From contig CP099420.1 in assembly GCA_024114885.1 (NCBI GenBank), positions 1,550,001-1,614,000 of the forward strand: 64,000 bases of DNA, read 5' to 3'. The notes under the pieces are model-generated. The model saw only the letters and a program-made list of their open reading frames with translations. It ran no database searches and had not been told where the DNA came from. The position numbers were made by a program, and so were the translations under genes. This DNA is from Septoria linicola. Its lineage: Eukaryota; Ascomycota; Dothideomycetes; Mycosphaerellales; Mycosphaerellaceae. Every line of letters starts with the position of its first letter. Position 1 is the first letter of the stretch. This document shows, piece after piece, positions 21,673 through 32,088 of the stretch.

Positions 21673-22792
21673 ATGCCACTCGAATCAGACCTCCACCTCT
21701 CCTCCGCCAAATTCTCCCCCTCAGCCATATCCCCCCAAACCCAAGCCTTCAACGACAACCTCATAAAAGTCATGAACGCCGGCCCTAAATGGTACGAAGT
21801 CGGCGCAGAAAAATACCGCCAAATGCGCTGGAATGGCGAAACGCCCATGCCAAGACCTACCGTTCTGCAAGAGGGCCAGAATATCACTTTACCGTCTCGC
21901 GAAGCTGGCCGAAATATCCCGTGCCGTATCTTCAAGCCCGAAAACAACAAGACGCCGAGGGGCGTTTTCTACCATATCCACGGCGGAGGCTGGGTACTAC
22001 AGAGCGAGCATTATCAAGATTTAATGCTGAAGCGGTATTCCGATGAGGCAGATCTCGTGATTGTGAGTGTTGGGTATCGACTCGCGCCGGAAAATCCTTT
22101 TCCGCAAGGGAATGAGGATTGTTTCGATGTGGGCGAGTATCTCGTTGTCAATGCTGAGAAGGAATTTGGCGCAAAGCTGAAGTTTATGGGTGGAGATTCG
22201 GCGGGAGCGCATCTTTCTGTTTTGACGACGTTTAAACTTCTGGAGACGAGACCCGATTTTGCGTTTGCAGGGCTGGTGTTGAATTTTGGGGCGTATGATT
22301 TGAGTGGGTGCTTGCCGCAAGCGCACCATTTCGATCTGCCGTTGGTGCTGGATTTGGATATTTTGCACAAGTTCATATGCCTTCCCGTGACCCTGACGTT
22401 TGGGATAGTCCGTGTGCTGATGGTGGTTAGATACTTCGCCGCATATTTGCCAGGCAAGAGCTTAGACGAGCGTCGCGATCCGTGGATTAGTCCGCTGTAT
22501 GCCAACCTCAACAAGCTCAAGGTATGCCTGTTCCATTCACGTGTCCCATGTGATATGTGCTAACGACCATTGTTAGCTCCCACCAGCGCTGTTCACTTGC
22601 GGAACATTGGACTTGCTTCTGGATGACAGTGTATTCATGTCATCCAAGTGGGCAATGAGTGGCGCTGAGAGCATCTTGAAGATCTATCCAGGAGCACCAC
22701 ATGGCTTCTCATTCTTCCCAGTAGGAGGCACGGAGCAGACTGAAGAGTGTCTGAGAGACATCGGTATCTTCATGAACGACAAGTTGGCATAG
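21673..22792 (+). CDS. Alpha/beta hydrolase (HSL family, fungal esterase)
   Basis: Three exons, 21673-22370, 22431-22521 and 22577-22792, give 334 residues. The first intron (60 nt, GTTCAT...GTTAG) is a multiple of three and stop-free. Removing it gives a continuous LHKYFAAYLPGKSLDERR segment as expected for the family, so it is probably spliced. The second is a 55-nt GTATGC...TTAG intron with CTAAC branch site. HGGGW lies at residues 103-107 and the nucleophile elbow GGDSAGAH has Ser176. Asp in GTLDLLLDD and His in APHGFSFF complete the triad in the last exon. The protein has no signal peptide, so an intracellular esterase or deacetylase role on small molecules is likely; the substrate is unknown. 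It ends 89 bases from the convergent Cwc2 gene. Confidence 0.88.
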
Positions 22793-22881
22793 AAACCTGC
22801 CCGAGCTTCAGGGTCGCAGAGCGATAGAAAACCAGAGCTATACTACATGCTCTGCGCGCAGTTGAGGCCTCGACCAACTTC

Positions 22882-24141
22882 TCACTCGTCATCGCTATCG
22901 CTTCCGTAGTCCACCAGTGGTCCAGCGGGCTTATCGGGCGCCTTGCTCGTCTCATTGCCTGCACCAGCTCGCAACCCTTGCAGCGCTGCAAGTGTGGTGC
23001 CTCCAAGCAGTCCAGTGTTCGACACTGGTTGTGCATTGCCGCCTGTGATCTGTAAAGGCGCATCGTCCTCATCATCGTCCTCCAGAGGAACGCCTTCCAG
23101 CTGTTTCTGTTGTTCTCCACTTTCGATTCGTGCCTTCTCGCTGGCGTACCAGACGTGATCGGGCGCTTGATAGCCCTGCAGCCCAAATGTGCCCTCGATC
23201 TTTCGCCTCTTTCGCTCATCCTCTCCATCTGCGCCCTCGTACTTCCTTCCTTCCAGTTCTGCAACGTAGCTAGCAGGAAGTGCCCGCCTGATAGCCTCCG
23301 CCGCTTGCTCTTCGATCCTTGCCGCCTCACGCTTCTGTGCGACTGGGTTTGGATCTACGGTCGCCCATCTTACGTTCAATGTCTCGTTGTGATCCAAGCT
23401 CTGATGCGCCATTGCCTCCTTGGCGAACTCTGAGTTGGCCAGATGCACGTATGTCACGAATGCAACACCTCTCGAAGGCAGCACTCGTATGCGCTCGACC
23501 TGTCCCCACTCTTGGAAGTGTCGCGCCACAATCTCTTCAATGTCGTCGGACACATGTATGCGGCCGATGTAGAGAGTTCTGTTGATGCGCAAGAAGGATC
23601 CCACACCGCCCATGTCGTCTCTGTAGTCGCTGAACTTGTCACGTCCAAAGCAGTCCACGTTGCTTGGGAAAATGTCTCCCAGTCCCCCGCCAGGCCCGTC
23701 TTTCCCTATTCTGCTGTTGGGCAATCTGTGCAGATACTCGCAGTCCTGGCCCTTCGGACATAGTCCTCGCGCAAAGAACAAGCAAAAGTACGATCCAGGC
23801 ACTTTGTCTGCTTTTGTGTAGCCAGAATCGAGCGCGACATTACAGCGGCCTTTGGCCTGGTGTTTTGATGAAAGCGCATCTTCGCGGTCGCCGCCTGACC
23901 ATTTGTTGTACCAGATGTTGAAGATTGTTCCCGTCTGCGGAGGAGGCTCAGTCTTGAACGTCGAAGGATCCTGCTGTGGTCGAGCTGGACGTCGCTTGCG
24001 CTTGATGATTTTGGTCTTTTTCACTTTTTGTGCCACTGTTCCATCGCTGTTGGTGGTCGTGAGCGCGGTCGACGATTCTGTGGCCGGCGCAGTAGTATCC
24101 TCGAAGAGCGCAGCGGCAGGTAGATCGGCGAGGTCGGTCAT
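22882..24141 (-). CDS. cwc2: Pre-mRNA splicing factor Cwc2
   Basis: A single exon of 419 residues from ATG at 24141. The layout is that of Cwc2: a basic N-terminal patch (KIIKRKRRPARP), the torus region beginning NIWYNKWSGGD, and a CCCH zinc finger (C-x7-C-x5-C-x3-H in CLFFARGLCPKGQDCEYLH) at about 118-137. Next come the connector with DCFGRDKFSDYRDDMGGVGS and an RRM at about 190-265 (RNP2 LYIGRI, RNP1-like GVAFVTYV), then a helical AIRRALPASYV segment and an acidic DYGSDSDDE end. Cwc2 is part of the Prp19-related complex and contacts U6 snRNA and the intron in the active spliceosome. It fits a genome with many short introns. No anomaly. Confidence 0.95.
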   Translation of the reverse strand: MTDLADLPAAALFEDTTAPATESSTALTTTNSDGTVAQKVKKTKIIKRKRRPARPQQDPSTFKTEPPPQTGTIFNIWYNKWSGGDREDALSSKHQAKGRCNVALDSGYTKADKVPGSYFCLFFARGLCPKGQDCEYLHRLPNSRIGKDGPGGGLGDIFPSNVDCFGRDKFSDYRDDMGGVGSFLRINRTLYIGRIHVSDDIEEIVARHFQEWGQVERIRVLPSRGVAFVTYVHLANSEFAKEAMAHQSLDHNETLNVRWATVDPNPVAQKREAARIEEQAAEAIRRALPASYVAELEGRKYEGADGEDERKRRKIEGTFGLQGYQAPDHVWYASEKARIESGEQQKQLEGVPLEDDDEDDAPLQITGGNAQPVSNTGLLGGTTLAALQGLRAGAGNETSKAPDKPAGPLVDYGSDSDDE

Positions 24142-24529
24142 GGTGGGCAGAGGTGTTGTCGTTGTATGTTGTCAGAAGGAAAGATCGAGCTCCATCTTCA
24201 ACTTCTGGCACATGCTTCGGGCAAAGCTCGGCCATAATGCTTGGCATCGACTTTCAGTTCACTCTGTTCTACACACCGGCTGATGGCTGCATTGACTATC
24301 ACTCCGATGCCGTAGACAACGCGATTGCGACGAGAAGCAGAGTCGAGCCAATGTGGAACATCATCACGTCAGTGTCAAATATCCTAGCTGGCCGCCGAGT
24401 CCTTGTGATGAGAAGGCTCGGTCTACTTCAAGCCTCAGCTCCTGCCACTCCACTGTGCAATTCATCTACATATATGGCATGTCAACCACACGGATATGGT
24501 CAGCTTTGAGCCCGCACTTTCATGACCAT
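24142..24529. other. Intergenic: Cwc2 promoter and PPX1 3' end
   Basis: About 390 bases between two genes on the minus strand. Nothing else seen. Confidence 0.5.
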
Positions 24530-25765
24530 CTAGCTCATGTTCTCTCTGAGAAGAGGCCCTACACGCTTCCTGCTTGCTTCGAGGTTATGTTGGTCCCAGA
24601 AGTGCTGAAATGACAGCTCACTATCTTGGTTCGTTTTGCCAGCATCCTTCGCATCCTTGAGCTGCAACTTATCGCCACCATTCTGGACGAACTTCTCCGC
24701 CGCGGCCCTCCCTTTATCGTCGAAAGCATACAGCACAATCTGTCTGTGGAAACCATCGTCTTCGTTATGCGCCGTCATGATTGCAAACAGGTTAAGGGAT
24801 CTTTCCTTGCCCCACGCCTTCACAATGTCGGTGAGATTCTCGTCGCGCTTCTGTAAGTACTGCACCGACTGCACAACACTGCTGATACCAAGGTTCAGAT
24901 CGCCTTCTTGCCATTGTTTATAGTCCTTGCGTAGGATGTCACGAATTGACAGATCATCGATGTTCGATTTTGCGTCGTTGATCTGGTTGAAGAAACGGTC
25001 TCGATCGTAGTCCTTTCCATACTTGTGCGAAATGTTGATCTTCGCTTCCAGGAACCGCACAGCCTTCTTGTCGTGGTTCGTGACTTTGTGTTCGGCTTTC
25101 ATGTTGATACTGTCAATCAGTATCGACGCGAGTGCGAGTTTGGCTACTTGAGCGTCCCATGTCGAGGCATAGGGAAAGTCATCAACGAGCCTGCCATCTT
25201 CTTGCGCTGAGCCAATCGTGGACGAGACCATCGAACCCAAGTCCTGCCATGTGTCTCGCAAATAATTTGTTACCAGACTACTGCAGCTCGCGCACTTCTC
25301 AATGACTCGAGGGGTGGCGTCTTTTGGTACAAGTTTCTCGTCTTCGTGATGATCGATGACTCCTTGAACTCGGCTTCGATAAGTCTCACCAAGCTTTCCT
25401 TGCAGAGCATTATGATCAACTATTGTCCAGTCTGTCTTGTCTGCAGGAAGGAAATTCGACCCCAGATCGTCAAGTGTGATTAGCTCGGATGGCTTGATAT
25501 CTGCATGCTTAAGAAGGGCTGATAGTTCCGGGCGCAAAGCCAGGTCTGCGGCTGGTATATTCGTGACAGGAATGTATAATTTGCCAGTGCGCTTTGACTC
25601 AAGCTTGCTTGATTGGATATACCCGTATACGAGGGCAGATGTGATGGAGTCCAGATCCGCAGATTCATTTCCGATGACGAAGGACGTTGCCGATTGATCT
25701 TTGATAGCCTGCTGTAAGTGCTTTTTGGCAATGACCAGGAACGTCCTCACTGACATGCGAGACAT
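24530..25765 (-). CDS. PPX1: Exopolyphosphatase, PPX1 type (DHH family)
   Basis: A single exon of 411 residues with the motifs of the DHH/DHHA2 phosphoesterase group. These are the first metal-binding motif (VIGNESADLDS, about residues 31-41), the second Asp in WTIVDHNALQGK (about 116), the DHH motif VIDHHEDE (about 137), and the ASCSSLVTNYL helix. A DHHA2 C-terminal domain ends the protein. This is the yeast Ppx1 layout, releasing phosphate processively from inorganic polyphosphate in cytosol or mitochondria. Two methionines (residues 1 and 4) are possible starts; the first is used. It is divergent from SGT1. No frame damage. Confidence 0.9.
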   Translation of the reverse strand: MSRMSVRTFLVIAKKHLQQAIKDQSATSFVIGNESADLDSITSALVYGYIQSSKLESKRTGKLYIPVTNIPAADLALRPELSALLKHADIKPSELITLDDLGSNFLPADKTDWTIVDHNALQGKLGETYRSRVQGVIDHHEDEKLVPKDATPRVIEKCASCSSLVTNYLRDTWQDLGSMVSSTIGSAQEDGRLVDDFPYASTWDAQVAKLALASILIDSINMKAEHKVTNHDKKAVRFLEAKINISHKYGKDYDRDRFFNQINDAKSNIDDLSIRDILRKDYKQWQEGDLNLGISSVVQSVQYLQKRDENLTDIVKAWGKERSLNLFAIMTAHNEDDGFHRQIVLYAFDDKGRAAAEKFVQNGGDKLQLKDAKDAGKTNQDSELSFQHFWDQHNLEASRKRVGPLLRENMS

Positions 25766-26024
25766 GATGAGGGTCTAAGGAGACGCTGTTGCGTGGCTTG
25801 ATCTGTACAATATCATGGAGAGGGTCACATTGGAAGTGACGAAGAATTCCTCAGGCAGCAGTGCATTTGACAAGGATTATGGCGCTAGGCATCAGCTAGT
25901 ACCTTCTCGAAGTATAGCAATCACTCTCACCTCCTGCTTGCTCCCCACGTCAACAACAGAGACTAAGCACAGCAACGGTATCGCTAACCCTCCAGTCTTT
26001 GAGATGGCATCAAAATTCGCATAG
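25766..26024. promoter_or_regulatory. Divergent promoter region of PPX1 and SGT1
   Basis: The start codons lie 592 bases apart and point outward. The SGT1-proximal 330 bases (26025-26357) are an open frame continuous with SGT1 and are described separately; this part has no coding signal. Confidence 0.4.
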
Positions 26025-26357
26025 GAGCATCCTCTAGCTAAATTCACTGGCAATCTCAGGATCCAGGCAGTCACAAGAGCAAGACGGCAACGTGAAGAAG
26101 CAGACGCCCAAGTCAAAGCAGAGTACGACTATCTCCGCCAAAAATTAGTGCTCCGTGCCTTGGAGTTCGTGAACGCGCGTTTCTGGGAGCAAGAAGCACG
26201 TGAAGCGAGATTTGCTGCACGCAAGTACTTGGAAGACGAAGCGAGATCACAGGCTGAGCAAGAGGAGCTCCAAGCAGCAGCGAGAGCCAAAAAGGAAGAC
26301 CGGAGGCGGTCAGAAGACTTTCCTAATCTCGTTTCTTGCTCCAAGACTTGCGCCAAC
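26025..26357 (+). other. Stop-free, in-frame extension upstream of SGT1 without an ATG
   Basis: From just after a TAG at 26022-26024 to the SGT1 ATG at 26358 there are 111 sense codons in the SGT1 frame and no ATG. The text is charged and helix-like (ARRQREEADAQVKAEYDYL, then FWEQEAREARFAARKYL), unlike the antisense frame. Either SGT1 has an unrecognised 5' exon spliced to this region, or translation begins at a near-cognate codon, or this is the remnant of another gene's 3' exon. Confidence 0.4.
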
Positions 26358-27539
26358 ATGGCTGCTCAGGCTCTCCGCGGCAAGAAGGCTATGGAAGCCA
26401 GCAATTACGAAGAAGCTATCAAGGAATACACCTCCGCCATCCAGGAGTCACCAACTTCGCCGGATTTCTACATTCAACGCTCCGTCGCTAATCAGAGAGC
26501 TGGTCACCTCGATGCTTCACTCGCAGACGCTGAGCAAGGCGTGCTCAACGCTGTCAGCCGTGCGAAGAAAGAACTCATCACCGAAGCACAATTCCGCCGC
26601 GGTGTCGCACTCTACAAGCTTGGACGGCTCGGAGATGCCGAATACGTCCTCACTCTGGTCAAGCAACGCGATGACAAGCACAAGCAGGCTGACATGTGGA
26701 TCAACAAGACGAAAATGGACCTTGCCAAGGTTGAGCCACAGAGTGAAAAGCGAAGAGTGACTGTGAATGAGACGCCTAGTCAGCCTGCAGCTGCAGTCAC
26801 GTTCACTGAGACAGCAACAGTCGCTGCAATGCCAGCTGCGCCACAGCAGACGCCCGCTGACAAGATCCGCTATGACTGGTATCAGAACACCGAGAACATC
26901 TATTTCACACTCATGGCAAAAGGTGTTCCGAAGGACAAGTGCGTCGTTGAGATCACTGAACGTGCGCTCAACGTGTCTTTCCCCATAGGCTCCAACTCGA
27001 GCTACGATCTGTGCCTTGAACCATTGTTTGGAGCAGTCGAGCCTGAGAGGTGCATTACTCGTGTCCTACCCAGCAAGATCGAGATCATCCTCATCAAGGC
27101 GCAAGCTGGTCAGAAGTGGCACAAGTTGGAGGGCGATGATCCCTCGTTGGTCAAGAAGGCCGACAGTGTCGCAGGCACTGATACTTGTAACGATGAGGCC
27201 ATCAAGCGTGCAGTTTTCGCGGAACCTACAAAGGGTCCGGCATATCCCACCTCTTCCAAGAAGGGCCCGAAGGACTGGGACAAGGTTGCCAAGGAGGCGA
27301 TGCCCACAAGTGGTAAGCCAGGTGCGGCTGAGGAGGATGATGACTATGAAGGAGGCGATGAGGCCAATCACTTCTTCAAGAAGCTCTACAAAGGCGCCAG
27401 CCCTGAAGCTCAGCGAGCCATGATGAAGTCCTACACTGAGTCCAACGGCACTGCACTGTCCACGAATTGGGAAGAGGTATCGAAAGGGCCCGTGGAGACC
27501 AGTCCACCGGACGGTATGGAGGCCAAGTCGTGGAAATGA
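26358..27539 (+). CDS. SGT1: SGT1 co-chaperone (TPR-CS-SGS)
   Basis: From the ATG at 26358 (context CCAACATGG) a single exon gives 393 residues. Order of domains: TPR repeats at about 1-115 (KAMEASNYEEAIKEYTSAI opens the first), a variable Pro/Thr linker, the CS domain at about 165-255 (IRYDWYQNTENIYFTLMAKG), and the SGS domain in the last 100 residues (AYPTSSKKGPKDWDK, GGDEANHFFKKLYKGAS, ending WEEVSKGPVE). SGT1 bridges Hsp90 and Skp1, serving SCF ubiquitin ligases, kinetochore assembly and, in fungi, signalling proteins. The frame stays open 330 bases upstream, so a longer N-terminal form is possible. Confidence 0.92.
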   Translation: MAAQALRGKKAMEASNYEEAIKEYTSAIQESPTSPDFYIQRSVANQRAGHLDASLADAEQGVLNAVSRAKKELITEAQFRRGVALYKLGRLGDAEYVLTLVKQRDDKHKQADMWINKTKMDLAKVEPQSEKRRVTVNETPSQPAAAVTFTETATVAAMPAAPQQTPADKIRYDWYQNTENIYFTLMAKGVPKDKCVVEITERALNVSFPIGSNSSYDLCLEPLFGAVEPERCITRVLPSKIEIILIKAQAGQKWHKLEGDDPSLVKKADSVAGTDTCNDEAIKRAVFAEPTKGPAYPTSSKKGPKDWDKVAKEAMPTSGKPGAAEEDDDYEGGDEANHFFKKLYKGASPEAQRAMMKSYTESNGTALSTNWEEVSKGPVETSPPDGMEAKSWK

Positions 27540-28435
27540 AATGAAAGTAGAAGTGGTTAAACTTGCCACATGACTTCATTTCCCGTGGATCTGGGAGACC
27601 GCCAATAATGCAGGGCTTTTCACTTCAAAGGAAACTCCAACAATGCTGCCCACCAACGAGCTTGGAACCCCTCATTCAGGCTCAGGTAGCCATCAAGAAC
27701 GATCGCTGGATCTACCGATGCGACGAAGTATGGAACATTTCGAAAGCGTTCAAGCAGGGCGTATGGTGCTATTTTCTCCAAGAAACGATGTCCACACTCG
27801 TTGGTACGTAGAATGGAAATGACATTCACATTTGGCATTGATCACGTTGCTTCACAGCTTGAACGTGCATGATCTTAGTTGTCTACGCAAGGGATCGTGA
27901 GAAGCCAAGGTAAGAATAATGACCTGACTCTTCAATTCGAGAGGTATCTAATCTGTGATACTCGCCCAAGATCAGCCATGTCTGGCACGGAGCGAGATGA
28001 AAAAGTGATAACTCACGTCGCATGTTTGACCCGCAGTAAGAATTGACAATAATGGTACCGCATGACTACTGTGCTCGCGAGAGGTTCACCCGGATACAGC
28101 CTAAATTCGCATGCAGCGCGCTACTCCGCAAGCTAAAAGACGTTGCGCAGTGACTAGCCTGTTGTGTCGTCCGATGGAAACGGCTGAGCACGATGCAGGT
28201 AAGTCGGCTGAGCACGACAACATGAGCTGAAAGACAACTACTATGGTACAGCACAGCTCGACAAGATGGCCAAGTGCTTGGTCTGCACGTCTCAGTGGCA
28301 GGTGACTGGAACAGCGGTCCTGGAGTCCTGCATGGTAGCACAATGCGGAGATGAGCATTCGAGCACCTGCCAGCATCTGTGATATAGAGCACGCACTGCA
28401 GCTGTCGTGCCCGCCGTTGAGAACGCATCGTGGCC
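27540..28435. other. Intergenic upstream of sugar transporter
   Basis: About 900 bases. It contains a 13-base direct repeat (CGGCTGAGCACGA, near 28180 and 28207). No gene supported; the right part should be the transporter promoter. Confidence 0.4.
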
Positions 28436-30401
28436 ATGAAGCTGACTTCACAGGCAGAGGGTGCAGACCCAGTTCTCACGCGAGCCATCGCAGAGGACAA
28501 GACCAGATGGTGGAAGAAACCCAACCTACGGTATCTGTACTTGTTCCTATTTCCCACATGTGAGTAATGGCCTCAGCATTGTGTTCCGTCTGAGACTTCT
28601 GACGAGCTTCATGCAGGCATGGGCATCGAGATCACTTCTGGCTTCGACAGTCAGATCATCAATGCCGTCCAAATTGTCGATCCCTGGCAAGAATACTTCG
28701 GCCATCCTGAAGGTGCGCTTCTTGGGTAGGTCAGCCAGCAGGCCGTCAGAGAAAGATAGACAGCGATTGGTTGTGCTTCCTAACAAGTTCTGCACAATTG
28801 ATGTGCCTATTGGAACATATTCATCATACTGATGCTGGCGAGACTGACGACCTTGCAGCATCATAGGTGCCATGTACAGCCTTGGGGCAATCTGCTCACT
28901 ACCATTCGTCCCCTTCCTAACGCAGCGTTTCGGCCGCAGATGGTCAATCTTCATCGGCTCATGGATCATGGTCCTCGGTGCAATCATTCAATGCACAGCC
29001 CAGCATGTCGGCATGTACCTCGCCGCTCGCTGGCTACTTGGGTTTGGCATACCGACATGCATCATTTCTGGCGCTGCCATGCTAGGCGAGCTGAGCTACC
29101 CCAAGGAGAGGCCAATTCTGACTAGTCTGTTCAACGCAAGCTACTTCATCGGCGCTATCACAGCTGCAGGCATCACGTTCGGTACGCAGAGTCTTGCTCC
29201 TAGTGACTGGAGTTGGAGAGTGCCGAGTCTATTGCAGGCAGTGCCTAGTCTGATACAGATTGCATTGATCTTGTAAGCTGCTCAACTAGAGAATTAAGCA
29301 CAAAGCCGAACGCTGACGCCTGCCTCAGCTGCGTCCCAGAGTCACCACGTTGGCTCATCAGTAAGGATCGGCGCGATGAGGCTTTCGAGATCCTCGTCAA
29401 ATATCATACCGAAGGCGACAGATCCTCCGCGCTTGTCCATGCAGAGATGGCTCAAATCGAGAACACGATCAAGATGGAGCTCCAGACCTCGAAGCAGTCG
29501 TGGCTCGACATGCTCAGCAGTAGTGGCATGCGCAAGCGGGTCATGATTGGATCTCTCCTCGGGCTCTTCACGCAATGGTCCGGCAACACTCTCATATCAT
29601 ATTACCTCAACTCGATCCTGGAGAGCATCGGCTACACGGACCCTGACTTCAAGGCGAAGCTCAACATTGGCCTCAACTGCTGGGCGTTAGTAAATGCTAC
29701 CTCAGCGTCTCTGTTGGTTCGCAGATTCCCCCGTCGCAAGATGTATCTGCTTTGTGCCAGCTCGCTTTTGACCTGCTACTGTGGCTGGACTATTGCTCAA
29801 GAGAGGTTCTTGACGACTGGTGCGATCGCAGCTGGCCATGCGGTGATCTTCTTCATGTTCTTGTATTCTCCTTGCTATAATATCGGGTATAATGCTCTAA
29901 CATACAGTGAGTTCTATCGTGATGGCCATTGGCGCGCAGGAGCTTTGTTGACAAGATCTAGCGTTCCTCGTGGAGCTGTTTCCCTTCGCAGTGCGGACCC
30001 GCGGCATGGCTATCTTCCAATTCTTTGGTCGAGGCGCAGGCTTCTTCAGCACGTTTGTCAACCCGATCGGGTTGAAGGTGGGTCACGCGATATGTCCTGT
30101 GAGAGCTCATGCTGACCAAGAGCAGAATGCCACGTGGAAGTACCTGATCATGTACTGTGTCTGGCTCGCATTCGAGATTGTTTGCATCTACTTTCTGTGG
30201 CCTGAGACATATGGCCGGACGCTCGAAGAGCTGACATTCCGTAAGTACAGTGACATGTCGACTGCCTACCGCGTGTACTGACCATTATTCGCAGTGTTTG
30301 AGGATCAGTCCCTGCAAGAACAGCAGGAGAAGATCACCATGCAAGAGCTCCAGAAGGATGTGCCAGATGAGCGGATCGAAGTTGTTGAGACCAAAGCCTA
30401 A
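28436..30401 (+). CDS. MFS sugar transporter (lactose permease/hexose transporter type)
   Basis: Seven exons reconstruct a 520-residue protein: 28436-28559, 28617-28725, 28859-29272, 29329-29906, 29962-30077, 30126-30240 and 30295-30401. All junctions keep frame, with GT-AG introns of 57, 133, 56, 55, 48 and 54 nt. The protein has the sugar-porter pattern: GSFD-like loop after TM1 (SGFDSQIINAVQ), the GRRWSIFIG motif between TM2 and TM3, the PESPRWLI motif at the end of TM6, an amphipathic cytosolic loop, and PETYGRTLEEL after TM12, followed by a charged tail. It should import a mono- or disaccharide by proton symport at the plasma membrane. The substrate is not determined. It converges on a GT8 gene with 208 bases between. 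Confidence 0.9.
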
Positions 30402-30609
30402 AAAAGGGTGTCAACAGCATTGCCCCGAGCTTCGCATCAGAAGCTAGGAGAGCAGACTTGCGAAGCCCCGAGGAGCAGCAAAGATATGATGATTCATGCG
30501 TGTGTAATTCGTGAATTCTTTGGGTATCATATCGTGGTTCCTGTATCTGCGAGCATCACGCTCGTGCATCTGTCACAGCCGTTCCTCAGCCTAGCGGCTA
30601 GCTGTCAAT

Positions 30610-32088
30610 TCAATAAGCTCGTAGCCCGTCCTTCTCGCGCACTTTCAGAAATTCCGGGCTCTCGTAAAAGTCCCTCATCGCCTTGTGCGTAGTAGAAAAA
30701 AAGCCTTTTGTCCAAGGCGCTTGCTCCGGGTCTATCCACAGTTTCTCGTGTACCACCTTCAACTTTCCTTCGTCCTGTGGCCCGGGAAAGAAGCCATTGT
30801 ACGCCCTGGGCATAGGCGCATACGGGAACGTCCCGTTCGATTTGAACATTTCGCTCAGGAATCCTTGGTCTGCCATGCTCGTATCCCATTTCTCCGTCTT
30901 CGGCATCTCCCTCATCAGGCGCTGATGCATGGCTGCGTTCGGTTGGAGAAGCATCACGCCAGTGTTGAGCTCCATGACCCCCGTAGCAGGATTTGGCAGC
31001 GGGTTCTGCTGAGCGGCCATGAATGTGTACTGACAGATTCCTTCAGCCGGCTGATCAGCAACGGACAGAGACTCCTTGTTGCACTCCGCTTCCGGAGTAT
31101 CGAACACATCATCAATCTTTTGCACGGGGAAGGCGTCCGAGTCAAGGAAAAAGATCTTCGAGAAATCGGTCTGTGCCCACATGTTAAGCTTTGCGAACTG
31201 GTACTTCCATCGTCCGAATGTGCCCTGTACCGGATGCCAGGCCACAGGCTCGAGCTCGCGTACAATAGCGCCGGCTGCTTCTAGCAGGCTTCGTTGTTCC
31301 TCTGTGATGTGTGGTGCAACAAAAGCCGTGAAAGGATGTTTCCCTCCAGATCTGGGATCCCACAAGGTGCGGAAAATGAGCTGCTGAGCAGCGACGAAGT
31401 ACGGCTCGGTCAGGTTTCCGCCCGGCGTGGCAACGTAAGTCGCATAGGTAGGGTGGCCTTCGCCTTTGTAGTTATGAGGCTTATATCGACGCAATCTCTT
31501 GGCGTCAATCTTCGGTGGCTCAAGGTCAAGATTAAGCTGAAATGCCCAGTCTGCGAATCCTCCATTGAAGTTGGCCTTGTCCGCATCCGTTGAAGGCGGC
31601 GCCGGTGCTGGGGCTGTAGCTCCTAAGGTTGTGCCAAGACCAGGCACGACAGCAGGAGGTTCAGGCGAGCTTCCCAAGCCTGGAAGTGCGGGCGCCGGCA
31701 GTCCACTGCCTGCAGAAAGCGGTGGTGTGTCAATCGCTCCAGGAGCAGCTGCAGTAGGGACTGCGATTCCCAGCTCGTTAGCAGCACCAAGCGCTGGCGG
31801 TACAGGTGTATCGCTTAAGCCGAATGCTTCATTCTTCGCTTGTCCACCACCTGGTAGAACTGGCAAGGGATTTGCGGCTGGCGCATTCGCGATTTGAGGT
31901 GAGCCCAGGTCAGGTGTTGTGGGCGTATTCGCTACTGCTCCAGGCAGAGGCGCAAAACCTTTGAACTCTGGCTCTACAGGTTGCCATGCTGCTGGTCCTC
32001 TTGTTCCGCCAGAAGTGTGCCAGAACACCATCAAGAAGATCACCGTCGCCACCGCGAAGGCGATATTCCTGACTCCCAATAACGCCAT
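30610..32088 (-). CDS. Type II membrane glycosyltransferase, GT8 (glycogenin-like)
   Basis: A single exon of 492 residues. A short cytosolic tail is followed by a signal anchor (IAFAVATVIFLMVFW), then a 130-residue Pro/Ala/Gly-rich stem and a catalytic domain starting near YATYVATPGGNLTEPY. The DxD metal and donor-binding motif is seen in KIFFLDSDAFP. ELNTGVMLLQPN and MADQGFLSEMF are the usual GT8 acceptor-site neighbours. The topology predicts a Golgi enzyme that adds a sugar from a nucleotide donor to a glycan. In fungi similar proteins are annotated only as GT8 or glucose N-acetyltransferase-like, so donor and acceptor remain unknown. No frame damage. Confidence 0.87.
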   Translation of the reverse strand: MALLGVRNIAFAVATVIFLMVFWHTSGGTRGPAAWQPVEPEFKGFAPLPGAVANTPTTPDLGSPQIANAPAANPLPVLPGGGQAKNEAFGLSDTPVPPALGAANELGIAVPTAAAPGAIDTPPLSAGSGLPAPALPGLGSSPEPPAVVPGLGTTLGATAPAPAPPSTDADKANFNGGFADWAFQLNLDLEPPKIDAKRLRRYKPHNYKGEGHPTYATYVATPGGNLTEPYFVAAQQLIFRTLWDPRSGGKHPFTAFVAPHITEEQRSLLEAAGAIVRELEPVAWHPVQGTFGRWKYQFAKLNMWAQTDFSKIFFLDSDAFPVQKIDDVFDTPEAECNKESLSVADQPAEGICQYTFMAAQQNPLPNPATGVMELNTGVMLLQPNAAMHQRLMREMPKTEKWDTSMADQGFLSEMFKSNGTFPYAPMPRAYNGFFPGPQDEGKLKVVHEKLWIDPEQAPWTKGFFSTTHKAMRDFYESPEFLKVREKDGLRAY

